The notes under the pieces were generated by a model that was given only the letters and a program-made list of their open reading frames with translations, was not told the origin of the DNA and ran no database searches. Source: Eubacterium sp. (GTDB taxonomy: Bacteria; Bacillota; Clostridia; Lachnospirales; Lachnospiraceae). Taken from it: 64,000 nucleotides of DNA. Positions 1 to 9,467 of this stretch are shown one piece after another. The position numbers and the translations under genes were made by a program. Where the stretch lies: the NCBI GenBank assembly GCA_017634555.1, contig JAGBNF010000046.1, forward strand, positions 62,001 through 126,000, written 5' to 3'. Position 1 is the first letter of the stretch; the number at the start of each line of letters is the position of its first letter.

Positions 1-1457
1 AGCGCAGCTGGCTGAAGAAGAATATGAGAAAGCAGTGGATACTGATCTTCTCATTCGTACTGGGAATGGTACGTATCTTCTTTCCACTTCTTGCACTTGA
101 TATACTGATCTGGATAACGCTCTGGTTGGTATACCTTGTATTCAGAGCACATAAGAGGCTTAATACCAAGAAGAAGCTTGTCTATACAGCACGTGTTAAA
201 AGACTTATCACGACACTTGTAACAGTACTTGCCATAGGACTTGCTGCGGCATGCATTTTCCTTGATTTCGAGTGTATTCCGGGAGTTCTGATGGTAATAC
301 TCTCAACTCTTTTCTGGATGAATATGATGGCTAATCTTATCAACCGTCCGATAGAGAAGGAAATCAACAGACATTATATCAATGATGCCAAGAGAAAGCT
401 TAAGAGCGTTGACGGAATCAAGGTCATAGGTATTACGGGAAGCTATGGAAAGACAAGCGTAAAGTTTTATCTTCAGACACTTCTTCAGAGCAAGTATAGT
501 GTTCTTGTTACACCTGAAAGCTACAATACTCCGATGGGGGTTGTTAAGACACTCAGAGGTTCTCTGAAGCCGACACATGAGATATTTGTATGTGAAATGG
601 GCGCCAGATATGTAGGTGATATAAAGGAAATATGTGATATAGTTCATCCGGATATGGGAGTTATCACTTCCATCGGACCTCAGCATCTCGAGACCTTCGG
701 TGATATGGCACACATCCAGAGCACCAAGTTTGAGCTTGCCGATGCACTTCCTTCGGGAGGAAAGCTCTTCCTGAACGGAGATAATGACTATATTCAGGAA
801 AAGGCAGTAAACTATAAGGATAAGGTATTCTATTATTCGGAAAAGAAGGGTGAGGGTTATACCTCTGAACTCGTTTCTGTATCAGAGTATGGAACAGAGT
901 TCACTGTGACAGCTCCTGACGGAGAGAAAGAAACCTTCCGTATGAGACTTATCGGTGCTCATAACATTATAAATGTAGTCGGCGCCATAAGTGTTGCAAA
1001 TACTCTCGGCATTGCGCTTAAGGATCTTATCGTTCCTGTAAGACGTATACAGCCTGTAGAGCATCGTATGCAGATGAGACCTCACGGTGAAGTGACTATC
1101 ATTGATGATGCGTATAATTCTAATCCTGTAGGTTCAAAGGCAGCTGTCGAAACTCTTAAGATGTTTGACGGCTCGAGAATTCTCGTTACACCGGGAATGG
1201 TTGAGCTCGGAAGCAGGGAAGAGGAATTCAATTATAAGTTCGGTACATATGCAGCTGACTGCTGTGATCATATAGTTCTGGTCGGTAAAGAAGACCACAC
1301 AGCGCCTATAAGAAAGGGAGCACTTGACGCAGGATTCCCTGAGGCTAAGCTGAAGAGCTTCCCAAAGCTTGAAGAAGCACTGGAGTATGCATATAAAATT
1401 AAGGACGAAGGCCATAAATACATTCTGTTGGAAAATGACCTGCCTGATAATTACTAG
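1..1457 (+). CDS. murF: Membrane-anchored Mur ligase (MurF-type), 5' end outside window
   Basis: ATP-dependent ligase of peptidoglycan precursor synthesis, predicted to add D-Ala-D-Ala to the UDP-MurNAc-tripeptide. The reading frame is open to the left edge (first full codon at base 3). The first ATG at 24 has no ribosome binding site, so the gene very likely starts upstream. Counting from that ATG, hydrophobic helices lie at about residues 5-40 and 60-105, followed by the Mur ligase P-loop GITGSYGKTS (136-145). The protein ends in ENDLPDNY. The N-terminal membrane segments are absent from classical MurF but are, to my knowledge, common in Clostridia. The ddl gene starts 13 bases after the stop, which supports the D-Ala-D-Ala role. 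A MurF-like ligase with another substrate cannot be excluded. Confidence 0.85.
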   Translation, partial: RSWLKKNMRKQWILIFSFVLGMVRIFFPLLALDILIWITLWLVYLVFRAHKRLNTKKKLVYTARVKRLITTLVTVLAIGLAAACIFLDFECIPGVLMVILSTLFWMNMMANLINRPIEKEINRHYINDAKRKLKSVDGIKVIGITGSYGKTSVKFYLQTLLQSKYSVLVTPESYNTPMGVVKTLRGSLKPTHEIFVCEMGARYVGDIKEICDIVHPDMGVITSIGPQHLETFGDMAHIQSTKFELADALPSGGKLFLNGDNDYIQEKAVNYKDKVFYYSEKKGEGYTSELVSVSEYGTEFTVTAPDGEKETFRMRLIGAHNIINVVGAISVANTLGIALKDLIVPVRRIQPVEHRMQMRPHGEVTIIDDAYNSNPVGSKAAVETLKMFDGSRILVTPGMVELGSREEEFNYKFGTYAADCCDHIVLVGKEDHTAPIRKGALDAGFPEAKLKSFPKLEEALEYAYKIKDEGHKYILLENDLPDNY

Positions 1458-1470
1458 GAGGTAATAAATA

Positions 1471-2652
1471 ATGAGTCTTAAGGTTGCCGTATTATTCGGT
1501 GGAAAAAGTGTAGAGCATGAGGTATCGGTTATTTCTGCTATTCAGGCTATATACAGTATGAATAAGGAAAAGTATGATATCATTCCTGTATACATGAACA
1601 AGAAGAATGAAATGTTCGTCGGCGAGGATGTTGGAAATATAGATGCATATAAGGATATCAAAGGACTTATCGAGAAATCTCAGAGAGTTATTATGATAAA
1701 TGACGGAGAGGGAGTTAAGCTCATAGGATATCCACAGAAGAAATTCGGTAAGAATTATGATACTTCAGTAGATGTGGTATTTCCGATAGTTCACGGAACA
1801 AATGTTGAAGACGGAAATCTTCAGGGATTCCTTAAAACAGTTGGAGTTCCTTTTGTAGGATGTGACACAATATCATCTGCCATGGGAATGGATAAGTACA
1901 TTCAGAAGCTGGTTCTCAAGGAAGCAGGAGTTCCTGTTCTCGATGCAGATATTTTCAGACTTTCAGATTATGAGGATATGGAAGGCCTTCTCGATAAGAT
2001 CGAGACTAAGTATGGTTATCCGGTTATCGTAAAGCCGGTAAATCTGGGATCCAGCGTAGGAATCACAGTTGCCAAGAACAGAGCAGAGCTTACAGATGCA
2101 GTAGATGATGCCTTCAGATATGCTTCGCGTGTATTGGTTGAGCATGCTGTTTCAAAGCTTAGAGAGATCAACTGTTCAGTTCTCGGTGATGAGAATGTGG
2201 CTGAAGCATCAGAGTGTGAGGAGCCGATGCATACAAAGGATATTCTCAGTTATGAGGATAAGTATGTAAGTAATGCAAAGGGCAGCGGTTCAAAGGGAAT
2301 GGCAAGTGTTTCAAGAAAGGTTCCTGCTGAGATATCTCCTGAAAGAAGAGAGGAGATCAGAACACTTGCAGTAAAGGCCTTCAAGGCTCTCGGCTGCAGC
2401 GGTGTATCAAGAATAGACTTTATGATCGATGAAGAGGATGATTCACTCTACTTTAACGAGATCAATACAATTCCGGGTTCTCTGGCATTTTATCTCTGGG
2501 AGCCAATCGGTGTTCCTTATACAGAGCTGCTGGACAGAATGATCGAGTTAGCTCTTAAGCGTGCAAGAACAGAAGAGAATATAACCTATGCATTCGATAC
2601 TAATATTCTTAATTCAGCAAGCCTTGGCGGTTCTAAGGGATCTAAGCTGTAA
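1471..2652 (+). CDS. ddl: D-alanine--D-alanine ligase
   Basis: ATP-grasp ligase that makes the D-Ala-D-Ala dipeptide for the MurF-type ligase encoded just upstream. The N-terminus has the Ddl signature LFGGKSVEHEVSVISA (about 8-23). The ATP-grasp core follows (VIVKPVNLGSSVGI), and the C-terminal metal-binding segment reads YFNEINTIPGS. At 393 residues it is longer than the usual 300-370; the extra length is partly an expanded loop (KGSGSKG region) and partly a C-terminal tail. The ATG at 1471 follows a strong AGGAGG. I cannot separate D-Ala-D-Ala from D-Ala-D-Lac or D-Ala-D-Ser specificity by eye, but the housekeeping context favours D-Ala-D-Ala. Confidence 0.92.
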   Translation: MSLKVAVLFGGKSVEHEVSVISAIQAIYSMNKEKYDIIPVYMNKKNEMFVGEDVGNIDAYKDIKGLIEKSQRVIMINDGEGVKLIGYPQKKFGKNYDTSVDVVFPIVHGTNVEDGNLQGFLKTVGVPFVGCDTISSAMGMDKYIQKLVLKEAGVPVLDADIFRLSDYEDMEGLLDKIETKYGYPVIVKPVNLGSSVGITVAKNRAELTDAVDDAFRYASRVLVEHAVSKLREINCSVLGDENVAEASECEEPMHTKDILSYEDKYVSNAKGSGSKGMASVSRKVPAEISPERREEIRTLAVKAFKALGCSGVSRIDFMIDEEDDSLYFNEINTIPGSLAFYLWEPIGVPYTELLDRMIELALKRARTEENITYAFDTNILNSASLGGSKGSKL

Positions 2653-2687
2653 GAATACGATATATGATATCGAGAAACAAAAAAATA

Positions 2688-2724
2688 AGAGCTTCCGATG
2701 AATGTTCATCGGAAGCTTTTTGAT
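2688..2724. terminator. Bidirectional intrinsic terminator
   Basis: A perfect 10-bp stem, GCTTCCGATG with CATCGGAAGC and a 6-nt loop, sits between the convergent ddl and CPBP genes. It has T-rich runs on both sides (TTTTT on the plus strand; TCTTATTTTTTT on the minus strand). The same stem core recurs at the terminator near 22290. Confidence 0.88.
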
Positions 2725-2751
2725 GTCATATTGATCTGATAATCTGCTTTG

Positions 2752-3474
2752 TTAAGGTATCAGATATGCCGACAGATTAAATACGGTATGCAGGATTATT
2801 GACGGAACCAGAGATTTCGATTTCTTTGCCATGAAGCCGAATATTATTCCGAAAACCACTGCTGCGATGCCCTGCACAAGATTCATATGATATACGCCGA
2901 ACAGTACGGCCTGAACGAATATTGCCGGAATAGCACCGACTGCTTTTTCGGCATATTCTCTTGTAAGCCCGCGGAACAGTATCTCCTCAGCAACAGGGCT
3001 TATGAGTACTACGGTTATAAGCAGGAGGACGGATACATTTCCTGTAATAAGGGAACCTACATTCGTGTTATAATCCTTCATCAGCTCCGGAAATGATGAG
3101 GAAAGAAGTCTCATCAGATGTGTTATGAGGAACTGAATGACATAACCTGCGGGAATAAGGAGAAGCAGCAGTACAGGCTTTTTGATGACTGTAAATTGCT
3201 TCTTGACCGAATCTAAGATGTCGGTCTTTTTTTCCTTTACAAATACCATGATATACCAATAACCGAATAATATAAGGAACAGAAGATTTCTGATCATGGT
3301 GAAGATGGGAACATTGACTCCCCATTCATCCGATGCGATATCAGGTGATGCCTTCGATACGGTAAAGGTAATCATAAATGCGGCAAAATAAGCCACCACT
3401 GAAAGCGGGATGCTTGCCAGTGGTGGAATAAGAGCCATTATTAAATTAGTCCACGATTTTCTTTGCTCTTTCAC
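2752..3474 (-). CDS. CPBP family intramembrane metalloprotease
   Basis: Polytopic membrane protein of the CPBP (CAAX protease / bacteriocin-processing) family. The three expected motifs are visible: EEILFR (EExxxR), FGVYH (FxxxH) and HTVFN (HxxxN), separated by hydrophobic helices. The substrate is unknown; relatives are linked to bacteriocin self-immunity or membrane protein processing. The start is uncertain. A GTG at 3474 after a purine-rich stretch gives a natural N-terminus (VKEQRKSW then helix); an ATG at 3438 is the alternative. A further in-frame TTG at 3546 would lie deep inside the upstream gene and is less likely. The gene overlaps the end of the neighbouring coiled-coil protein gene, so the two are co-transcribed. 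Confidence 0.8.
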   Translation of the reverse strand: MKEQRKSWTNLIMALIPPLASIPLSVVAYFAAFMITFTVSKASPDIASDEWGVNVPIFTMIRNLLFLILFGYWYIMVFVKEKKTDILDSVKKQFTVIKKPVLLLLLIPAGYVIQFLITHLMRLLSSSFPELMKDYNTNVGSLITGNVSVLLLITVVLISPVAEEILFRGLTREYAEKAVGAIPAIFVQAVLFGVYHMNLVQGIAAVVFGIIFGFMAKKSKSLVPSIILHTVFNLSAYLIP

Positions 3475-4018
3475 GTTTCTTCTTCTCTTCAGCCTTGTTC
3501 TTCTTTGCTTCTTCTTTAGCCTTCTTGTTTGCAAGCTCCTGATCAAGCTGCTTCTGATAATCAGCCTGCTTTCCGAGCATCTTCTCGCGGAATGTCTTCT
3601 TACGTGTTGAAGCTTCTTCCTCAGCCTGCTTTCTGGCCTGCTTATGTACGGCTCTTGCGCTTACGATATAGATACCGCTGAGCATTGCCTTAACTTCGCC
3701 GTGCTTTGGAATAGAATCGAATATAGCATCATCACAGATAAGTGTCATAACCTGAGGACCTACCTTTGCCTTTACGATAGGAACCTTAGCCTTCTGATAT
3801 CTCTTAGGTGCCTGATCCATAACTGCTTTAGGAAGCTTGGCATCCTTCATAGGCATTATCTTCTTATCTATGATAAAAAGGTTTGCAGGCTGTGCTGCCG
3901 CCTGAATCTGCTCTCTCTGAGAGAGCTGCTGCTTCTGCATTTTATTTCCTACAAAATACAGTGCAACTAAAAGTCCGATTATTACCACCATGATAATGGC
4001 AAAAATGATCCAACCCAT
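3446..4018 (-). CDS. Membrane-anchored coiled-coil protein of unknown function
   Basis: I do not recognise a named family. The 190-residue protein has one N-terminal transmembrane helix (about 3-23) and a short Gln/Ala-rich linker. A globular stretch of about 45-115 contains conserved-looking VKAKVGPQVMTLICDDAIFD. A highly charged Lys/Glu/Arg/Ala-rich coiled coil runs from about 115 to the end. It should face the cytoplasm with its C-terminal part. The ATG at 4018 has a GGAG site at good spacing. It lies between plsC and the CPBP gene in the same minus-strand run, which suggests a membrane-related job, but this is inference. Confidence 0.75.
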   Translation of the reverse strand: MGWIIFAIIMVVIIGLLVALYFVGNKMQKQQLSQREQIQAAAQPANLFIIDKKIMPMKDAKLPKAVMDQAPKRYQKAKVPIVKAKVGPQVMTLICDDAIFDSIPKHGEVKAMLSGIYIVSARAVHKQARKQAEEEASTRKKTFREKMLGKQADYQKQLDQELANKKAKEEAKKNKAEEKKKRERAKKIVD

Positions 4019-4083
4019 AATTTAATCTCCATTTCTGTTTGTTATGTGAGCTGACGGGTGCAGCTCATTTGATTCCTCGGAAA

Positions 4084-4812
4084 CTATACCTGATGATTCT
4101 TCTGCATGTCAACTATTCTTTCAGGAATAGAATCATAGAAATCCTTTCTTGCAGCCTTATCCATTTCATGAGGATATACAGGCTGAGCGAACTCTATTAT
4201 AACATGCTTTTTGCGTAAAGCCAGAGGTTTGTTGTTTTCGAAAATGTCATCCATACCGGTCATTGCAGTAACAACGATTCCGCTTTCTGACTTTTCGGCC
4301 ATTCTGTATCCGCCCGATTTGAACGGGAGGAGCTCTGCATCATGATTTCTTCTTCCTTCAGGGAAAAGACTCATTGAGAGACCTTCCTTCAGATGGTCTG
4401 TTGCCTCTGAGATAGTCTTCAGTCCTTCACGTGGGTTTTCTCTGTCAAGGAAGAGACATCCGATATCGGTCATATAGTGATGAAGAAGAGGAACCCTTTT
4501 AAATTCCTTCTTTGCAACGAAACCTACAGGACCCGGTGTAATAGTCTGAAGGATTATTACATCAAAATAGCTTCTGTGGTTTGCAACATAGAGATACGGC
4601 TTATCCTCAGAGAGATGTTCAAGTCCGCGGACTTCAACCTTGGTTCCGCTGAGGAAGATAAGTGCTTTGAAAAATTTCTTAACGAATTTCCATGCCTTTG
4701 TCCAGCCTTCTATATGGTTCTTCTTTATTGCTGCCTTCAGGCTTAAATGTGTCGGCAGACAGAACAGTACTGCAAAAAAGGTAAAGATCAGTGCTACAAT
4801 TAAACGAATCAT
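4084..4812 (-). CDS. plsC: 1-acyl-sn-glycerol-3-phosphate acyltransferase
   Basis: Membrane-bound acyltransferase that converts lysophosphatidic acid to phosphatidic acid in phospholipid synthesis. It has an N-terminal hydrophobic helix. The acyltransferase block I NHRSYFD (HxxxxD) lies near residues 76-83, and block III FPEGRR is clearly present. Length (242) is normal for PlsC. The ATG at 4812 is preceded by AAGGAG, and the gene begins 11 bases after the malQ stop, so it is translated from the same transcript. Other acyl acceptors are possible, since PlsC paralogs are common in Clostridia. Confidence 0.88.
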   Translation of the reverse strand: MIRLIVALIFTFFAVLFCLPTHLSLKAAIKKNHIEGWTKAWKFVKKFFKALIFLSGTKVEVRGLEHLSEDKPYLYVANHRSYFDVIILQTITPGPVGFVAKKEFKRVPLLHHYMTDIGCLFLDRENPREGLKTISEATDHLKEGLSMSLFPEGRRNHDAELLPFKSGGYRMAEKSESGIVVTAMTGMDDIFENNKPLALRKKHVIIEFAQPVYPHEMDKAARKDFYDSIPERIVDMQKNHQV

Positions 4813-4823
4813 AAGCTTACTCC

Positions 4824-6356
4824 TTATCTTCCGAACATTTTAGCAGTCTCATAAAGTCTCTTTTCAAGGTGTGGTGTAAGCGCTTCCTGCTTATATCTCC
4901 ATGACCAGTTTCCTTCACCGATACCCGGCTTGTTGAAACGTGCCCAGGAGTCAAGCTCCAGAACATCCTGCATCGGAACGATAGCCATGTTGGCAACGGA
5001 ACCGAAGCATGCACGGATCATAACCCAGCAGATGTCACTTGCATCTGTGCTGAAATAACGTCTCAGCTTATCACGGGATGCCTCGAAGCAGTTCTTATAC
5101 CATCCGAGAGTGGTATCATTATCATGTGTACCTGTGTAGCAGATACAGTTTCTGATATGATTATGAGGAAGGAAGTTGTTCTCGTTCGGATTTTCGAAAG
5201 CAAACTGAAGAACCTTCATTCCCGGAAATGCAAACTTATCTCTAAGGTCGATAACTGACTGATCGATCTCACCCAGATCCTCAGCGATGATCGGCATATG
5301 GTAACCGAGTGTTGCCTCCAGTGTGGTGAAAAAGTTTTCACCCGGAGCCTTTATCCACTTACCGTTGATAGCAGTCTCGTCGCCGTAAGGAACAGCCCAG
5401 AACTGATCGAAGCCTCTGAAGTGATCGATCCTTACATAATCAGTAAGAGTGAGCTGATGTCTTATTCTGCTGAACCACCAGTCGTAGCCCGTACGCTTAT
5501 GCTCCTTCCAGTTGTAGAGAGGATTTCCCCATAACTGACCTGTAGCTGAGAAATAATCAGGCGGTACACCGGCAACCACTGTAGGATAGCCCTTTGAATC
5601 AAGAAGGAAGAGCTTGTTGTGTACCCAGACATCAACGCTGTCCCATGCAACAAAGATTGGCATATCACCGATTATAACTATGTCGTTATCGTTTGCATAT
5701 TGCTTGAGCTTTGTCCATTCAACATCGAAAAGATACTGGATGAAATTGTAGTAGCCCATCTCATGCTCGAGCTTTTTGATCCACTCACGTCTCTCTGCAG
5801 CATTAGGAGATTTGAGAGAATCCTCCCAAAGGTACCAAGGGGCACCTTCATGATAATCCTTTCCTGCCATGAAGAGGCTGTAGTCTTCGAGCCATTCTGT
5901 TGAAAGAACAAACTTTCTGAAGTCGGCCATCATTTCTTTATCGGAAGAGAAGCCGTCTTCTATAGATTCATTACAAAAACGCTCATATGCTGTATGAAGA
6001 AGGTCTGTCTTAAATGTGATGACATCTCCGTAGCATATGTCTTCCGGATTCCACTGCGGCATATTTGCAAAATCGCTGTCGTAGAGAAGTCCGAGTTCCT
6101 TCAGATGATCAATGCTGATTATCAGCGGCTGACCTGCGAAGGATGAAAAAGGCTGGTAAGGTGAATCACCGAAGCCTGTATGTCCGAGTGGGAGAACCTG
6201 CCATGCGGTCATTCCCGATCTCTTCAAAAAGTCGATAAAGTCATAAGCTCCTTTACCAAGATCACCGATTCCGTAAGGACCCGGAAAGGAGGTAGGATGG
6301 AGCAGGATTCCGGCGAAACGCTGTGGTCCTTTATCCACCTGGTTAGTAACGTCCAT
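4824..6356 (-). CDS. malQ: 4-alpha-glucanotransferase (amylomaltase, GH77)
   Basis: Cytoplasmic disproportionating enzyme that transfers alpha-1,4-glucan segments, used in maltodextrin and glycogen metabolism. The full-length 510-residue protein opens with the GH77 signature GILLHPTSFPGPYGIGDLG. It contains the nucleophile region RIDHFRGF, the acid/base region AEDLGE and the third carboxylate motif GTHDNDT. The ATG at 6356 has GAGGA upstream. It sits between an aminotransferase and plsC with short gaps (38 and 11 bases), which looks like a housekeeping transcription unit without shared pathway logic. Confidence 0.95.
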   Translation of the reverse strand: MDVTNQVDKGPQRFAGILLHPTSFPGPYGIGDLGKGAYDFIDFLKRSGMTAWQVLPLGHTGFGDSPYQPFSSFAGQPLIISIDHLKELGLLYDSDFANMPQWNPEDICYGDVITFKTDLLHTAYERFCNESIEDGFSSDKEMMADFRKFVLSTEWLEDYSLFMAGKDYHEGAPWYLWEDSLKSPNAAERREWIKKLEHEMGYYNFIQYLFDVEWTKLKQYANDNDIVIIGDMPIFVAWDSVDVWVHNKLFLLDSKGYPTVVAGVPPDYFSATGQLWGNPLYNWKEHKRTGYDWWFSRIRHQLTLTDYVRIDHFRGFDQFWAVPYGDETAINGKWIKAPGENFFTTLEATLGYHMPIIAEDLGEIDQSVIDLRDKFAFPGMKVLQFAFENPNENNFLPHNHIRNCICYTGTHDNDTTLGWYKNCFEASRDKLRRYFSTDASDICWVMIRACFGSVANMAIVPMQDVLELDSWARFNKPGIGEGNWSWRYKQEALTPHLEKRLYETAKMFGR

Positions 6357-6394
6357 TATTTTTCCTCACATTCATTTTGTCCGAGTCGGACAGA

Positions 6395-7582
6395 TTATTT
6401 ATAAAAGTTATACAGCTTCTCGAAGAGAGGTATAGCTTTTTCAATCATTTCTGTAGGAACACAGTAGGATATTCTGAAGTATCCAGGACAATCGAAACTG
6501 TCTCCGGGAACGATTATAAGACCAAGCTCGCGGGCACCCTTCCAGCAGAATTCGTTAGCATCTGCGATAGGGCTCTTAGGGAACATGTAGAAGGTTCCCT
6601 TCGGCTTTACGATCTCGTAACCGATCTTTGTCAGAGCATCATAGAGAAGCTCCGCATTTTTTTCATATATAGAAAGGTCACAGGTATCATCGATGACCTT
6701 CTCTATAGCAAGCTGCATGATGGATGATGGGCAGTTATGACCTGTGAAACGTGATATCTGTCCAGCCATTGCAACTAAGTAATCAGCATCCTTTGCCTTC
6801 GGATTAACAGCCATATAACCGATACGTTCACCCGGAAGCGAAAGTGACTTACTGAAGGAGTAGCAGCAGATAGAATTGTCATAGAAGGATGAAATGAATG
6901 GTGAATCAACACCCTTGAAAACAAGTTCTCTGTAAGGCTCGTCGGTAATAAGGAAGATCTCATGACCGAACTCCTCCTGCTTAGCATAAAGAATCTCAGC
7001 GAGACGCTTTATGGTTTCTGTGGTATATACGATTCCCGAAGGATTATTAGGTGAGTTGATAAGAACTGCAGCAACCGACGGAGTCATCATTTCCTCGAAT
7101 TTCTCGAAGTTGATCTGGAAGGATGTTGTGTCTGCCGGAACTACTCTGAGTGATGCACCTGTTCCTGTAACGTAAGGAACATACTCAGGGAAATAAGGAG
7201 CAAATGTAAGAACTGTATCATTTGGTCCTGCTATACATCTGATGGCATGGCTGAGAGCGCCTGCAGCACCTGATGTAGGGAAAATGTGTCGTGCTTCATA
7301 ATTCATTCCGAATCTGCGGTTAAGAGAATCTGCGATGCACTGCTTTGTTGTTGGCTGTCCAAGTGTTGGGCTGTAGCCGTGAAGCTTTACCGGATCCTCG
7401 TCACGGAGAAGCTCTGTCATAGCATCAGTGAACTTCTGAGGAACAGGTACTGATGGGTTTCCTATAGAAAAATTAAAAACGCTGTCAGGACCAAGCTCAG
7501 CTGCACGCTGTCTGCTGTAATCGAAGAACTTTCTGATTACGGATTCTTTGCCCGTCATCTCTTTATAGAATTGCGAAATCAT
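6395..7582 (-). CDS. PLP-dependent class I/II aminotransferase
   Basis: Fold-type I aminotransferase. Visible motifs are FSIGNPSVPVP near the N-terminus, NSPNNPSG (substrate/PLP loop), the TDEPY aspartate region and SFSKSLSLPGERIGY with the PLP-binding lysine. It resembles the AspC/AlaT branch, so an aspartate, alanine or aromatic amino acid substrate is likely, but I cannot assign it. The ATG at 7582 is preferred because a GAGG site lies 6-9 bases upstream; an in-frame GTG 12 bases earlier overlaps that site. It is the first gene of the minus-strand run ending at 2752. Confidence 0.9.
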   Translation of the reverse strand: MISQFYKEMTGKESVIRKFFDYSRQRAAELGPDSVFNFSIGNPSVPVPQKFTDAMTELLRDEDPVKLHGYSPTLGQPTTKQCIADSLNRRFGMNYEARHIFPTSGAAGALSHAIRCIAGPNDTVLTFAPYFPEYVPYVTGTGASLRVVPADTTSFQINFEKFEEMMTPSVAAVLINSPNNPSGIVYTTETIKRLAEILYAKQEEFGHEIFLITDEPYRELVFKGVDSPFISSFYDNSICCYSFSKSLSLPGERIGYMAVNPKAKDADYLVAMAGQISRFTGHNCPSSIMQLAIEKVIDDTCDLSIYEKNAELLYDALTKIGYEIVKPKGTFYMFPKSPIADANEFCWKGARELGLIIVPGDSFDCPGYFRISYCVPTEMIEKAIPLFEKLYNFYK

Positions 7583-7619
7583 TTGACACCTCACTTAATA
7601 AAATGTATGTTAATTGATG

Positions 7620-7648
7620 ATTATTCTGTGACTATATTAACCTGTAAA
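7620..7648 (-). promoter_or_regulatory. Candidate sigma-A promoter for the aminotransferase run
   Basis: On the minus strand, TTTACA (7643-7648) is spaced 17 bases from AATAAT (7620-7625), with the start codon at 7582. The match is moderate. Confidence 0.4.
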
Positions 7649-7655
7649 AGGTTTT

Positions 7656-7683
7656 TTGCACAGTTACAATATTATAAGATAAT
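7656..7683 (+). promoter_or_regulatory. Candidate sigma-A promoter for tatD
   Basis: TTGCAC (7656-7661) and GATAAT (7678-7683) with a 16-base spacer precede tatD in the divergent gap. The match is moderate. Confidence 0.4.
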
Positions 7684-7730
7684 AAGCGGAAAAAAACAAG
7701 AAATTAAGTGCTTAAATAGGTGATACTTTT

Positions 7731-8531
7731 ATGAAGATATTCGATACACATGCACATTATGACGACAGGGTATTTGATGCTGATAGAGAAGAGATAATTA
7801 GCAGTTTACATAAGTCAAATGTACTGGCGGTCACAGATATCGGCTGTGATATGAAAAGCTCGGAAACAGTGGCGGCCATGACTAAGAAATATGACTTTTT
7901 CTATGGTGCAGTGGGAGTCATTCCCGGAGAATGCGGAGATATGAAGGACAGTGATATAGACAGGCTCCGCACCCTGGCTGAGGAAAACAAGAAGATAGTA
8001 GCCATAGGTGAGATCGGGCTTGATTATTACTGGGAGGACAATCCGGAAAGAGATGTCCAGAAGAAATGGTTCAAAGCCCAGATAGAGCTGGCTCAGGAAA
8101 TCGGGCTGCCTATAGTCATACATTCACGTGATGCAGCTGAGGATACGGTGAATATCCTGAAGGAATACCTTACTCCGGATAAGTATAAGGAGGGTGAGGT
8201 TCCGGGAGTTATGCACTGCTACTCATATTCACAGGAGACAGCGGAGCAGCTGATGAAGACGGGACTTTACTTCGGAATAGGAGGAGTCGTGACCTACAAA
8301 AATGCGAAGAAGCTGGTACGTGCGGTTGAGGCGATTCCAATGGAAAGGATAGTGATTGAGACCGACTGTCCGTACCTGACACCGACACCTCACAGGGGGG
8401 AGAGAAACTATTCGGGATATCTGATCCACGTGATCGAGAAGCTGGCCGAAATAAAAGGCCTTACTCCGGAAGAGGTTGCGGATATAACCTGGGAAAATGC
8501 AAAGAGGCTTTACAGGCTGAATATGATATAG
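7731..8531 (+). CDS. tatD: TatD family metal-dependent hydrolase
   Basis: TIM-barrel deoxyribonuclease/hydrolase of the TatD family, which has 3'-5' DNase activity in known members. Metal ligands are visible in order: DTHAHYDD (HxH), GEIGLDYYW (Glu), VIHSRDA (His), MHCYS (His) and ETDCPYLTP (Asp). Length (266) is typical. The ATG at 7731 has an AGGTGAT site. It is followed by rsmA, as commonly seen in Firmicutes (tatD, sometimes rnmV, rsmA). Confidence 0.94.
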   Translation: MKIFDTHAHYDDRVFDADREEIISSLHKSNVLAVTDIGCDMKSSETVAAMTKKYDFFYGAVGVIPGECGDMKDSDIDRLRTLAEENKKIVAIGEIGLDYYWEDNPERDVQKKWFKAQIELAQEIGLPIVIHSRDAAEDTVNILKEYLTPDKYKEGEVPGVMHCYSYSQETAEQLMKTGLYFGIGGVVTYKNAKKLVRAVEAIPMERIVIETDCPYLTPTPHRGERNYSGYLIHVIEKLAEIKGLTPEEVADITWENAKRLYRLNMI

Positions 8532-8594
8532 AATAAATGCAAAGTAAGATATAGAGTTAGATAAAAAGATGATATAGAAAACGGAGAAAACATT

Positions 8595-9452
8595 TTGGAA
8601 GATAATTTAAAGCTCAGTAATCCAAAACAGACAATCGAGATAATACAGAAGTATAATTTCAATTTCAAAAAATCATTCGGACAGAACTTCCTTATCGACA
8701 GCCATGTTATAGACAAGATAGTCCGTGCGGCAGAGATTACGAAGGAAGATAATGTTCTGGAGATAGGACCGGGTATCGGAACCCTGACTCAGTATCTGGC
8801 AGAGGCTGCCGGAAGAGTTGTTGCGGTTGAGATAGATGAGAAGCTGATTCCTGTTCTCGGAGAGACTCTTGCGGAATATGACAATGTTGAGGTTATCAAC
8901 GAGGATATTCTGAAATGTGATATCGACAGCATTTTCGGAGGAGAGAGCTTCAAGGTCGTTGCGAATCTTCCGTACTATATCACAACTCCGATAATCATGG
9001 GACTTCTTGAAGGAAAGTCACATTTCGAATCCATCACGGTAATGATCCAGAAGGAGGTTGCGGACAGGATGAAGGCCGGTCCGGGAACCAAGGAATACGG
9101 TGCGCTTTCACTGGCGGTTCAGTATTATGCAGAGCCGTATCTCGCAGCAAATGTACCGCCGAACTGCTTCATACCGAGACCTGCAGTGGGATCTGCAGTC
9201 ATCAGGCTGAAAAGACTTATCGAGCCTAAGGTCAGCGTGAAGGATGAGAAGCTTCTCTTCGGACTCATCAGAGCAGCCTTCATGGAAAGGCGTAAGACAC
9301 TACTGAATGCGGTAAAGAATTATCGAGAGATGAACATTTCAAAGGAAAATGTGGAAGCGGCATTGACGGAAATGGGAATTGATACACGTATAAGAGGTGA
9401 AGCACTCACCCTGGAACAGTTCGCGGCACTTGCCGATAAGCTCAGTGATTAA
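8595..9452 (+). CDS. rsmA: 16S rRNA dimethyladenosine transferase
   Basis: RsmA/KsgA dimethylates the two adjacent adenosines in the 3'-terminal helix of 16S rRNA during 30S assembly. The SAM-binding motif LEIGPGIGTLT and the catalytic NLPYYIT motif are present. Length (285) is normal. The start is TTG at 8595, with GGAG about 8 bases upstream (CGGAGAAAACATT). It ends where tadA begins, so rsmA and tadA are likely on one transcript. Confidence 0.95.
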   Translation: MEDNLKLSNPKQTIEIIQKYNFNFKKSFGQNFLIDSHVIDKIVRAAEITKEDNVLEIGPGIGTLTQYLAEAAGRVVAVEIDEKLIPVLGETLAEYDNVEVINEDILKCDIDSIFGGESFKVVANLPYYITTPIIMGLLEGKSHFESITVMIQKEVADRMKAGPGTKEYGALSLAVQYYAEPYLAANVPPNCFIPRPAVGSAVIRLKRLIEPKVSVKDEKLLFGLIRAAFMERRKTLLNAVKNYREMNISKENVEAALTEMGIDTRIRGEALTLEQFAALADKLSD

Positions 9453-9467
9453 GTGAAAGAAGCAGAT